From Oppiella nova (Eukaryota; Arthropoda; Arachnida; Sarcoptiformes; Oppiidae), in NCBI GenBank assembly GCA_905397405.1, contig CAJPVJ010000806.1, positions 1 through 20,325 of the forward strand: 20,325 nucleotides of DNA, given 5' to 3'. Position numbers and translations under genes: made by a program. The notes below the pieces were generated by a model. The model did not search any database. It was given only the letters and a program-made list of their open reading frames with translations, and was not told the DNA's origin. This document shows positions 10,567 through 20,325 of this stretch, in pieces (position 1 is the stretch's first letter; each line of letters begins with the position of its first letter).

Positions 10567-11686
10567 ATGAATACGTCTGGTCTTGAAAGTGGAGATTCAA
10601 TTGAAAAGCCTTACAGTCAGGTCTGTATCCATACATACATTTGTATCCATATATTCATCGCGTATACTATTGTATCTCTGTTTGATTTAATCGTTTAGTC
10701 CACTATTATATTGTAGTTTAGACATTTTTATATATTATAACAAAGTTATAGATTTAGACAAAATACAAGGAAACTAGTGATCAGTTTTTAGTCAGTTTTT
10801 TATATACATTTAAAACAAACAGTATTTTTAGCTATACCGTAGTACTGTTTTTTTTAATTACCAGTGAAGTTATCGTTTCCTACAAATGTTTTTTGTTAGT
10901 TAGAAAATAATAGAAATAAAATTTTATTGATTAGTTTATCGACTATTTTACTTATATATTTGATTTATATTGGATACAAATAGTACTGTTATATGAAGTA
11001 ATAACTGAAATTAAATTGTATGAACAGGGCTTCAAAGTCCTTTCAAAAAGCGCTGAAATCGTATCGCGTGAATACTGCAAACAAGACTACCGTTCCTCAA
11101 AGGGGTTGCCAGTAGTTGCCAACCAATACACCCAATACTGTCGAAGTGATATAATTGTCGGCGATTTTGGACTCAATCCAATTGAGCTCAAGGCAAGTGC
11201 TCGCAACCAGTTCTCCATCTCTGGTTTTACTCCACTTTTAATTATATATTAGTTTTTTTAATCGGCTTTTGTGTCGCAAAATGCTCTCTTCATTCACAGT
11301 CTTTAGTGAAACAATTGATTTGCGAAAACCAATCGTTGAATGCATTTTAATCTATGAAACGATCGATTCGTGAGCTCTTCAAGCATTTAGTCATTTAATT
11401 ACAGAATAAATACACAAATCATTGAATTAATTGCAGAAATCTTATCGCACTTTGCATTCATTCTGTACATTGAGATGCATTTATACTGTAATACACTCTT
11501 ATGATCGACTAATCACTGAATCACAACATATGACACTCAAATGCAAAACTCTTACCCAAAGTTTTTCACTTTTGTTAAGCCAAACATTAATAAAAATTAA
11601 ATTTTTTTCATTAATTATCTTTATATCAGACTATGAGTGCAGTCGCAGATAGACTTCAAACCATTGACGACAATGAATTGCTATAA
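10567..11686 (+). CDS. Candidate three-exon gene for an unrecognised 91-aa protein
   Basis: Proposed exons: 10567-10620 (18 codons, MNTSGLESGDSIEKPYSQ), 11028-11192 (55 codons, GFKVLSKSAEIV...NPIELK) and 11630-11686 (18 codons, TMSAVADRLQTIDDNELL, then TAA). All junctions are phase 0, so the frame holds throughout. The first donor is CAG|GTCTGT. The second is AAG|GCAAGT, which fits the rare GC-AG class. The last acceptor, TTATATCAG, is good; the first, TATGAACAG, is weak. The exon sequences are richer in GC than the two introns (407 and 437 nt). The product looks soluble, mixed in charge, with three Cys and an acidic C-terminus, and no signal peptide or membrane span. I do not recognise the family. 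The splice model is by eye, and extra exons are possible. Confidence 0.42.
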
Positions 11687-12207
11687 TATCCTCGATTGCA
11701 CTCAACATTATTTTCAACTATAAAATGCATTCAATTCCGTCAATCGTTGCTAAAGCTATGAATGTCTTATTACAAGCATTTCTGGCGTTTAACATAATTA
11801 ACAAAATTGCCATAATTTACAAAACAAATGCAAGTTTGCTGTCATCTGTGTATTTCTCTTACAGGTCTTGCAGAGGGTTTAAACACAAGACTTTAGATAC
11901 ATATATAAATGTAAACTAAGTCTCAAATAACCGTCACTTCAAACCAATTTAATATTTTAATAAATTCATAATCGGATGTAAATAACTAGTGAAAATATTA
12001 TTTATTTTTGGGTAGTATTAGTCGTATTATATAATTCCTCAATTTATGGGCTAATCATTAGGTAAGCAATGAATTAATTGTTAAATAAATTCATTTATTA
12101 ATTTATATTTTGTACACTTACTACAGATTTTCTAAATCGATAATAATTTTAATATAATTGCATTCAAAGAACCGATTGTTTGCTCCAAATATAAGTATTA
12201 AATAGCA
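11687..12207. other. Spacer upstream of SLC41 gene 2
   Basis: AT-rich. An AATAAA at 11959-11964 could end the upstream small gene. The short ORF at 11725-11919 has no supporting features. No clear promoter motif was seen for gene 2. Confidence 0.5.
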
Positions 12208-14367
12208 ATGGATTCGCAGAGAAAGCAGTTTTATTTGGGAGACGACGTGATGCCGACCGTCTCATCAGTAGAGATAGTGATCGACGAGTCCAGCGATGGC
12301 TACACCCGTGCCGACGCCACAATACCCGTGTCGGACACTGTCTTTGATTACAATGACTGCAAGAAGTATTGCTTCTATAATAACGAGTGTCTCAACGGAG
12401 CCATCACTCCGGAGTCGAAGAACTCATCCAACGCTTCGCTCATATCGTCGAACAGTACCGCAAAAGATATGGACTTTACAACCCTCCAGACGATCGTCGA
12501 GAGAGCCATTCCTCCGAAGCCAGACTCACCCACATCTTCGCCACCCTTTGGAATCAGTATTAACCGCGAGGAGGCTTTACTTTCGACGAGTGTCCAGATC
12601 TTCATCGCATTCATGATCGCCGGCTTCGGGAACGTTGGCGCCGGTCTTATACTGGATAACGTCCAGCACTGGACTGTGTTCGTGTCGATCACCGAGATGT
12701 TTGTGTTGGTGCCCTCCCTGTTGGGCCTCAAGGGCAACCTCGAGATGACAATGGCTGCCCGCCTGTCCACTCACGCAAACTTAGGCAATATGCAGAACTG
12801 GAAGCAGACCCTGAAACTGGCCAAAGGCAACATAGCTCTGGTCCAATGCCAGGCCACTATCGTCTCGTTTTTGGCCGCCATTATCGCTATGATCTGGAGT
12901 GCGTTCGGGAACGGTATCGTTCTGAGCAACTGTCTAACCCTATTGGCCAGCAGTTTGATTACGGCTAACGTGGCCTGTTTTGCGCTCGGTTTGTCATTTC
13001 ACACCCCTTTCCACTCGTTGTGACGTTTGTTATACTGATTGTATGTTTCACTCGTTAGGTTCGTGTATGATATGTATAATCGTGTTCTGCGATAAGATCC
13101 GAATAGATCCCGGTTTGTATGCAACACCTGTTATCTCACTCTCGAGTAGTGTTTTAATCATATGATTGTTTGCCACCATAGACAACATCGCAACGCCTAT
13201 CGCCGCCAGTTTGGGAGACGTGACCACAGCCGCCCTATTGGCCTGTTTCGCGCAACTCATCCATAACCACACGTCCGACGCCAACGCCACCCAATTCCCG
13301 TACATCGCTATCTCTATTATACTGTTTTTTATGGCACTTCTGCCGCTTTGGCTGTATTTGGCCGCAAAGAACGAGTACACCAGAGATGTGGTGACCAGTG
13401 GATGGTATCCTGTGATCGCAGCGATGATGATCTCAAGTTGTGGCGGATTTATACTCGACTACGGAGTTCTTGTCTATAAGAGAATCGCTTTATTCCAACC
13501 CATTATCAATGGGTATGTCTCGTGAATGTGACTGTATTTTATTGATGTGTAATTACCGTATGTTTTGTGTTGATGACAGTGTCGGAGGCAATTTGGTGGC
13601 CGTTCACGCGAGCCGTATATCCACATCACTGCACAGGTATGGAAAGCCTGGCGTTTTGTTCCCGGGTTTCCAAGCGTTCACATCACCCATTCAGGCCTTC
13701 TTCACCAACAAAGGTATAGTTGAATGAATGGTTTGCTTCGGGAAAACGTGTCGCTGACTTGTGTTTACCCTATTTTCAGACATGAATATAAAGACATCTC
13801 GAATACTACTACTGATGGCACTGCCGGCACACATCCTCTACATTGTGGTGATCCGACTGATCGACGGAAGCGATAAAATGCAATTAACGACCCCTTTCTT
13901 CGTGTTCTATCTGTTCTTTGCGTTACTCCAGGTATTCATCACTTTTATGATCCATTAGTTTAGTACCGTAGTTATGTTTCGAGACACAAGCCTATCGTCC
14001 AAATGTATGACAATTATTCAAATGTTATTATTGTTTGAGTTGTGTTTTTGATGGTGTGATGAACCACTCGAACAATGATTGACAGATGAGTTGTCCTCAC
14101 CTGAAGAGTCCGAAACATATCCCAAAATACTCATTGATTTCTAAGTCGAGAATTAATGTGTTATTTGTTCAAAAGGTATCGCTATTGCTATATATGGCGT
14201 ACAATTTGGTTCATATCCTATGGCTAAAAGAGATCGATCCCGACTCGTATGCAATTCCTCTGTTGACATCATCGGGTGATTTCTTGGGCTCTGCTTTTCT
14301 ACTAATAGTTTTCCGCATATTGTCTCTCATAGGAGACCCGAACTCTGTTAAGACAGTCAACGGCTAG
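12208..14367 (+). CDS. SLC41A: SLC41 (MgtE-like) magnesium transporter, gene 2
   Basis: Exons: 12208-12988, 13059-13112, 13182-13512, 13580-13713, 13780-13931 and 14176-14367. Introns are 70, 69, 67, 66 and 244 nt, all GT-AG, with phases 1, 1, 2, 1 and 0. They total 1644 nt, or 547 aa, without a stop. It should be a plasma-membrane or organelle Mg2+ transporter/exchanger with two MgtE-type repeats. Seen in order: hydrophilic N-terminus (1-125), first helix then [17 protein letters not shown] (139-155), LLGLKGNLEMTMAARLST (171-188), GNIALVQCQA (207-216), DPDNIATPIAASLGD (277-291), INGVGGNLVAVHASRIST (second repeat signature, from about 387), LLLMALPAHILY, EIDPDSYAIPLLTSSGDFLG, and a short tail. 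ATG 12208 is the first in-frame Met of an open exon. It is intact, unlike gene 1 as printed. The family is certain; the subtype and cellular site are not. Confidence 0.95.
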
Positions 14368-14382
14368 ACTTTTTCGCGATAA

Positions 14383-15246
14383 CTTTTGGGGCGCTTTTCA
14401 TATATATTTTAATCGATATATTGTTTTCGCTTTTAGTTTTGTTTAGTTTTGAATCTCTTTCGTATGAATTTTAACACAAAAAACAAGTAAAAATCCTCTA
14501 TTTTGATCGATGTTTTAGAAAATCAAATGTAAACTCAATTTATTTCGTTATCTGATTGAATAAATTTTATTTTAATTTTTATCGTACACCTATTGACTAC
14601 TTTTTTGTATCCAATCTATTGATAAGTTCGCTAAAAATCAATAATCGCTATAATTATAGCTTTTATTTTTCTTAGACTCTGTGTGTGTCTATCACTTGTA
14701 CTCCAAGTCTCATGACAATAATTATGTGATAATCAAAATCACGACCGAATCTAATCTATAACTAGAAATGCATTACAAGAAAATTAGCTGAAATTCTAGA
14801 CTCACTTTTGGCTACAATATTGTCCGAAGTATTTATTATGTTATTTGCTGTTTCAATCAATTATATCAACATTTGCTTTATTATGAACCGCAAAGCACTT
14901 GGATTTCATGTGAATACATAAGGGAAACATTTTTGATCACATTATTCTTGGAATTATCTGAAGAGTTGCCATAAGGTGTACCAGAATATAACAATCAAAC
15001 ATTTAGTTAGTTGTTAATAAAAATGATACTGTGGTAACTTTTATGTCTAAATATAGACAACATCCTATTTATTCGTTATATGATTGGCTATATTCTAGTT
15101 GTAAAAAGTGTACTCAATTTAATAGCTTTGAATTAGTGAGAGTTATTCAATAAATTTAATTGAATACTGAATCATTCTGAATGTCAGTCTGAATGATAAG
15201 TTTAATGAAAATAGTATTAAATCTAAATTTAAATTAAATCTCAAGT
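14383..15246. repeat. Left arm of second inverted repeat, overlapping the 3' UTR of gene 2
   Basis: Reverse complement of 17184-18048, nearly identical. It starts 16 nt after the gene 2 stop codon and runs to the N at 15247. Both the end at 15246 and the partner end at 18048 coincide with contig breaks, so the real arms may be longer and could reach into gene 2. It contains AATAAA at 14559-14564. Confidence 0.95.
14559..14564 (+). terminator. Candidate polyadenylation signal of gene 2
   Basis: AATAAA in TTGAATAAATTTTATT, 192 nt after the gene 2 stop codon, followed by T-rich sequence. It lies within the inverted repeat arm. Confidence 0.5.
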
Positions 15247-15247
15247 T
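15247..15247. other. Scaffold gap (single N)
   Basis: Single N joining two contigs. The inverted repeat arm is cut here. Confidence 0.95.
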
Positions 15248-15531
15248 NCTTTCTATAGAAAATTATTCATAAATTAGATTTCATACACAATAAGTGTAGT
15301 AAAGTGTAAAATAACTCCATACTCGACATGAAATTTAAATTAGAGTCAACATTTGTTAACAAATTAATCGCTAAAAAACTTTCGGTAACTTTATATTTGT
15401 TACATTTAATCTGATTAACACAAAACTTAAATAGAAATATCAATTAATGAAATTATTCTCTAAAATATTTATTATTTATGCTCTAATTATTGTAATTGAT
15501 TTATAATTACATCCATTGGTATTAATTTGCA
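15248..15531. other. Short contig between two Ns
   Basis: 284 nt of AT-rich sequence. The first 147 nt are unique in the window. The last 137 nt repeat after the N (15533-15669), exactly over the first 127 nt and then with two differences. The two contigs therefore probably overlap in reality rather than lie side by side. Confidence 0.85.
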
Positions 15532-15532
15532 N
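15532..15532. other. Scaffold gap (single N)
   Basis: Single N between contigs that share a 137-nt end overlap, so the gap is likely false and the overlap was left unmerged. Confidence 0.95.
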
Positions 15533-16063
15533 ATTTGTTACATTTAATCTGATTAACACAAAACTTAAATAGAAATATCAATTAATGAAATTATTCTCTA
15601 AAATATTTATTATTTATGCTCTAATTATTGTAATTGATTTATAATTACATCCATTGGTAACAATTTGCAATATTATCAAATAATTAATCTCCATTGTGGA
15701 CATGTTTATAATCATTCAACTAAGTATCACTGTAGTATCATAAGTTATTATCAAGTTATACACCGTATATAGATATTATTAATAACTTATTTGCAATATA
15801 TTTGTCAACATTTTGCAACTAAAACACGTATAAATTATATTTCTGCATATTTAATTTTCTGATGATTTATGACTAGATAATAAACACCAAATTCAGAATA
15901 TATAATTTCAATATTTACAAAAGTATACTGTAAGCTTAAACCTTAAGTTATTAAAACTTAAATAAAGTAAAAATTCTTAATTTTAAAAATAGATTTAATT
16001 AAAATTATTTTTCGAAAGTTTAATTGAATTCAAATTTTAATGAAGTTTCTGTTAGTTTTCAGA

Positions 16064-16114
16064 TCCGGTTCGGTGGGCAAGAAATGTCTGCTATCCTACA
16101 ATGTATTTAATTAA
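16064..16114 (+). pseudogene. Possible remnant of a Rho/Rac-type GTPase P-loop (weak)
   Basis: The frame reads SGSVGKKCLLSYNVFN and then stop. Rho-family GTPases have GAVGKTCLLISY at the nucleotide-binding P-loop, so eleven residues look alike, with the Thr of GKT replaced by Lys and one residue missing. It is preceded by TTTTCAG, a splice-acceptor-like string. The stretch is richer in GC than its surroundings and is identical in the second copy at 18576-18626. It is too short to be sure. Confidence 0.3.
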
Positions 16115-16544
16115 TTGATGGCAAATGTATTGCTATTTAGGGACATTTGAAAAGGGATTAGGTTACTTTTACCATCTCCTGTAACCAATTTATTAACCAT
16201 TTTACGAAATCATTAGTAATAATGCAACAAATGGCATATTTTGAGTAAATGCATATTTTGTTTATTTATTCAAGCAATACTGAAAGTTAATATTTGTCAT
16301 CATAAAAGTTACTACTTTTCAAAACACAAACATTTCAAATAAATTTCTGTAGCAGTTACCATGGTTTTGCTTCAATCATAAGTAAATTTTTATATTTAAA
16401 AAATTAAATAATAAATGTTTCAATTATTTGTCAAACTTAATACTGTAGCTTTATATCAACTGTTGGAGCAATGGCTTTATAGCATTGTATTTGCATTTAA
16501 TGCAAACTTGCTTGACTTACGCCCCACACAATGCGATTCTTGCA

Positions 16545-16552
16545 TATAAAAG
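16545..16552 (+). promoter_or_regulatory. TATA box and initiator-like motif in middle segment
   Basis: TATAAAAG fits the TATA consensus and is followed by TCATTC motifs (16563-16568 and 16567-16572) at roughly start-site distance. The same arrangement is present at 19054-19061. An ATG in good context near 16703 opens only eight codons. It may be a true Pol II promoter, or chance in AT-rich DNA. Confidence 0.35.
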
Positions 16553-17183
16553 GGCTTTTCACTCATTCATTCACCACTATCATAATAACTATGACATATG
16601 GGAGTGTTTTAAAAACTCAATTGATATTTTTATTTTTATTGATAAATAATGAAATAAAATTTAAAATATTGAATAAAATAGAAATCTCATAATTTGCAAA
16701 CAATGGCGTCAATAATCTTTGGCCAATGAGTTAACATAAAGTTGTCTTCACCGACGTCTTTACTCTCAACTGAAGAGGTCGGACACGAAGACATCAACTC
16801 ATTCTTAACACACATCTCAATGACTCCTCTTATGTTTCAATTCTTTCATTTGGTCTCATTTTTACGACATATTCGCCAATCATATTACAGTATTGCATAT
16901 ATTGGTCGCTATTTATATACTGTATTTAGATTAAAAAAAATACTAACTGTTAATGGACAGACATTAACCAAATGTTTAAATGTACAGTAATATGAATTCT
17001 TTATCTAAGTTCTTAAGTATGGTACATTATGCCACTTATATTATACCTGTACTTATTCTTATAATGCAGTTAAGCACCTCTGGATATCAATTATGTAAGA
17101 GTTTCTATTTATTATCCACATTCTCATAGGTATCTCATATTTATCCTATCAGTAACTATAGCTTTATCTGATATTTATCATAA

Positions 17184-18048
17184 AACTTGAGATTTAATTT
17201 AAATTTAGATTTAATACTATTTTCATTAAACTTATCATTCAGACTGACATTCAGAATGATTCAGTATTCAATTAAATTTATTGAATAACTCTCACTAATT
17301 CAAAGCTATTAAATTGAGTACACTTTTTACAACTAGAATATAGCCAATCATATAACGAATAAATAGGATGTTGTCTATATTTAGACATAAAAGTTACCAC
17401 AGTATCATTTTTATTAACAACTAACTAAATGTTTGATTGTTATATTCTGGTACACCTTATGGCAACTCTTCAGATAATTCCAAGAATAATGTGATCAAAA
17501 ATGTTTCCCTTATGTATTCACATGAAATCCAAGTGCTTTGCGGTTCATAATAAAGCAAATGTTGATATAATTGATTGAAACAACAAATAACATAATAAAT
17601 ACTTCGGACAATATTGTAGCCAAAAGTGAGTCTAGAATTTCAGCTAATTTTCTTGTAATGCATTTCTAGTTATAGATTAGATTCGGTCGTGATTTTGATT
17701 ATCACATAATTATTGTCATGAGACTTGGAGTACAAGTGATAGACACACACAGAGTCTAAGAAAAATAAAAGCTATAATTATAGCGATTATTGATTTTTAG
17801 CGAACTTATCAATAGATTGGATACAAAAAAGTAGTCAATAGGTGTACGATAAAAATTAAAATAAAATTTATTCAATCAAATAACGAAATAAATTGAGTTT
17901 ACATTTGATTTTCTAAAACATCGATCAAAATAGAGGATTTTTACTTGTTTTTTGTGTTAAAATTCATACGAAAGAGATTCAAAACTAAACAAAACTAAAA
18001 GCGAAAACAATATATCGATTAAAATATATATGAAAAGCGCCCCAAAAG
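17184..18048. repeat. Right arm of second inverted repeat
   Basis: Reverse complement of 14383-15246, ending exactly at the N at 18049. Base 17184 pairs with 15246, and 18048 pairs with 14383. Very few mismatches were seen. Confidence 0.95.
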
Positions 18049-18049
18049 N
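18049..18049. other. Scaffold gap (single N)
   Basis: Single N. The next contig begins with the same 127-mer as the contig at 15533. Confidence 0.95.
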
Positions 18050-19823
18050 ATTTGTTACATTTAATCTGATTAACACAAAACTTAAATAGAAATATCAATT
18101 AATGAAATTATTCTCTAAAATATTTATTATTTATGCTCTAATTATTGTAATTGATTTATAATTACATCCATTGGTATTAATTTGCAATATTATCAAATAA
18201 TTAATCTCCATTGTGGACATTTTTATAATCATTCAACTAAGTATCACTGTAGTATCATAAGTTATTATAAAGTTATACACCGTATATAGATATTATTAAT
18301 AACTTATTTACAATATATTTGTCAACATTTTGCAACTAAAACACGTATAAATTATATTTCTGCATATTTAAATTCCTGATGATTTATGAATACATAATAA
18401 ACACCAAATTCAGAATATATAATTTCAATATTTAAAAAAGTATAAGCTTAAACCTTAAGTCATTAAAACTTAAATAAAGTAAAAATTCTTAATTTTAAAA
18501 ATAGATTTAATTAAAATTATTTTTAGAAAGTTTAATTGAATTCAAATTTTAATGAAGTTTCTGTTAGTTTTCAGATCCGGTTCGGTGGGCAAGAAATGTC
18601 TGCTATCCTACAATGTATTTAATTAATTGGTGGCAAATGTATTGCTATTTAGGGACATTTGAAAAGGGATTAGGTTACTTTGACCATCTCCTGTAACCAA
18701 TTTATTAACCATTTTACGAAATCATTAGTAATAAGTCAACAAATGGCATATTTTGAGTGAATTCATATTTTGTTTATTCAAGCAATACTGAAAGTTAATA
18801 TTTGTCATCATAAAAGTCACTACTTTTCAAAACACAAACATTTCAAATAAATTTCTGTAGCAGTTACCATGGTTTTGCTTAAATCATGAGTAAATTTTTA
18901 TTATTTAAAAAATTAAATAATAAATGTTTCAATTATTTGTCAAACTTAATACTGTAGCTTTATATCAACTGTTGGAGCAATGGCTTTATAGCATTGTATT
19001 TGCATTTAATGAAAACTTGCTTGACTTACGCCCCACACAATGCGATTCTTGCATATAAAAGGGCTTTTCACTCATTCATTCACCACTATCATAATAACTA
19101 TGACATATGGGAGTGTTTTAAAACTCAATTGATATTTTTAGTGATAAATAATGAAATAAAATTAAAAATATTGAATAAAATAGAAATCTCATAATTTGCA
19201 AACAATGGCGTCAATATTCTTTGACCAATGAGTTAACATAAAGTTGTCTTCACCGACGTCTCTACTCTCAACTGAAGAGGTCGGACACGAAGACATCAAC
19301 TCATTCTTAACACACATCTCAATGACTCCTCTTATGTTTCAATTCTTTCATTTGGTCTCATTTTTACGACATATTCGCCAATCATATTACAGTATTGCAT
19401 ATATTGGTCGCTATTTATATACTGTATTTAGATTAAAAAAAATACTAACTGTTAATGGACAGACATTAACCAAATGTTTAAATGTACAGTAATATGAATT
19501 CTTTATCTAAGTAATTACAGTATTGCATATATTGGTCGCTATTTATATACTGTATTTAGATTAAAAAAAATACTAACTGTTAATGGACAGACATTAACCA
19601 AATGTTTAAATGTACAGTAATATGAATTCTTTATCTAAGTGCTTAATCATGGTACATTATGACACTTATAAGTTTTATTGTACCTGTACTTATTCTTATA
19701 ATGCAGTTAAGCACCTCTGGATATCAATTATGTAAGAGTTTCTATTTATTATCCACATTCTCATAGGTATCTCATATTTATCCTATCAGTAACTATAGCT
19801 TTTTTATCTGATATTTATCATAA
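18050..19823. repeat. Middle segment, copy 2
   Basis: Direct copy of 15533-17183 with scattered substitutions and indels, plus an extra perfect 127-nt repeat at 19386-19640. The P-loop-like remnant is at 18576-18626 and the TATA box at 19054-19061. It could be a second genomic copy or the other allele placed in series by scaffolding. Confidence 0.9.
19386..19640. repeat. Perfect 127-nt tandem repeat
   Basis: 19386-19512 and 19514-19640 are identical over 127 nt and separated by a single A (19513). The bases on each side differ, so the exact match is 127 and no longer. Copy 1 of the middle segment has this sequence once only. Confidence 0.95.
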
Positions 19824-20325
19824 AACTTGAGATTTAATTTAAATTTAGATTTAATACTATTTTCATTAAACTTATCATTCAGTATTCAATTAAATTTATT
19901 GATTAACTCTCACTAATTGAAAGCTATTAAATTGAGTACACACTTTTATAACTAGAATATAGCCAATCATATAACGAATAAATAGGATGTTGTCTATATT
20001 TAGACATAAAAGTTACCACAGTATCATTTTTATTAAAAACTAAATGTTTGATTGTTATACTCAGGTACACCTTATGGCAACTCTTGAGATAATTCCAAGA
20101 ATAATGTGATCAAAAATGTTTCCCTTATGTATTCACATGAAATCCAAGTGCTTTGCGGTTCATAATAAAGCAAATGTTGATATAATTGATTGAAACAGCA
20201 AATAACATAATAAATACTTCGGACAATATTGTAGCCAAAAGTGAGTCTAGAATTTCAGCTAATTTTCTTGTAATGCATTTCTAGTTATAGATTAGATTCG
20301 GTCGTGATTTTGATTATCACATAAT
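19824..20325. repeat. Second copy of inverted repeat right arm, cut by window end
   Basis: Direct copy of 17184 onward, and thus reverse complement of about 14721-15246, with a few small deletions (for example near 19880 and 20038). It continues past the window. Confidence 0.93.

Larger units (their letters stand above)
15533..17183. repeat. Middle segment, copy 1
   Basis: Matches 18050-19823 directly with a few percent differences and small indels. It is AT-rich. It contains a P-loop-like peptide remnant (16064-16114), a TATA box (16545-16552) and an 82-codon frame that begins at a TTG (16742-16990). No transposase, reverse transcriptase or structural RNA was recognised. It is bounded on the right by the inverted repeat arm, so left arm, middle and right arm may form one repeated element. 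Confidence 0.9.

Noticed and set aside
12375-12770. Minus-strand 131-codon ORF opposite gene 2 exon 1
   Set aside because: Shadow of the real exon; no independent support.
16689-16860. Minus-strand frame of about 49 codons ending KIIDAIVCKL
   Set aside because: No good acceptor or start was found, and the few differences between the two copies mostly change the amino acid.
16742-16990. 82-codon ORF present twice (also 19244-19492)
   Set aside because: It begins at TTG, not ATG, and has no recognisable domain. Its identity between copies follows from the recent duplication of the whole segment, so it is not evidence of coding.
1-20325. CRISPR arrays, bacterial operons, rRNA or tRNA genes
   Set aside because: Spliced eukaryotic genes dominate. 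No spaced short repeats and no tRNA-like or rRNA-like sequence were seen by eye.

Overview
The window is eukaryotic DNA, most likely from an arthropod. It is AT-rich, the genes are split by GT-AG introns of about 60-90 nt, and the only clearly recognisable proteins are two animal-type SLC41 (MgtE-like) magnesium transporters. The short introns and compact genes would fit a mite, but that is an inference. Single N characters at 15247, 15532 and 18049 show that it is a scaffold of joined short-read contigs.

Layout: 1-997 is one arm of a ~1 kb inverted repeat whose partner lies at 6814-7814. Between the arms lies SLC41 gene 1 (2266-5129, + strand, six exons, expected 661 aa), followed by a tandem copy of its last exon and 3' flank (unit 5581-6143). 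7815-9300 is AT-rich with no gene seen. 9310-9615 is an uncertain Cys-rich ORF. 9640-9920 is GC-richer and promoter-like. A possible small unrecognised three-exon gene (91 aa) runs from 10567 to 11686. SLC41 gene 2 (12208-14367, + strand, six exons, 547 aa) is intact. From 14383 to the end are an inverted repeat pair (14383-15246 and 17184-18048), a ~1.65 kb middle segment, and a second near-identical copy of middle plus arm (18050-20325).

The main discovery is that gene 1 is broken by two blocks of exactly 127 nt that are complemented in place but NOT reversed. Block 5018-5144 is, base for base, the straight complement of 5581-5707. Block 3783-3909 has no second copy here, but when complemented base by base it gives the missing SLC41 transmembrane stretch, in frame on both sides. 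Reading both blocks as complements makes the six exons sum to 1986 nt (662 codons) with no internal stop. No known biological process makes a parallel complement. Other exact repeats of 127 nt occur at 19386/19514 and at 15395/15533/18050, so the best explanation is an assembler working with k = 127 that mishandled branching k-mers. Gene 1 is therefore probably intact in the real genome, and the apparent break is an artefact.

Both SLC41 proteins should be multi-pass Mg2+ transporters or exchangers. They share one intron position and differ in the others, so the tandem pair does not look recent.
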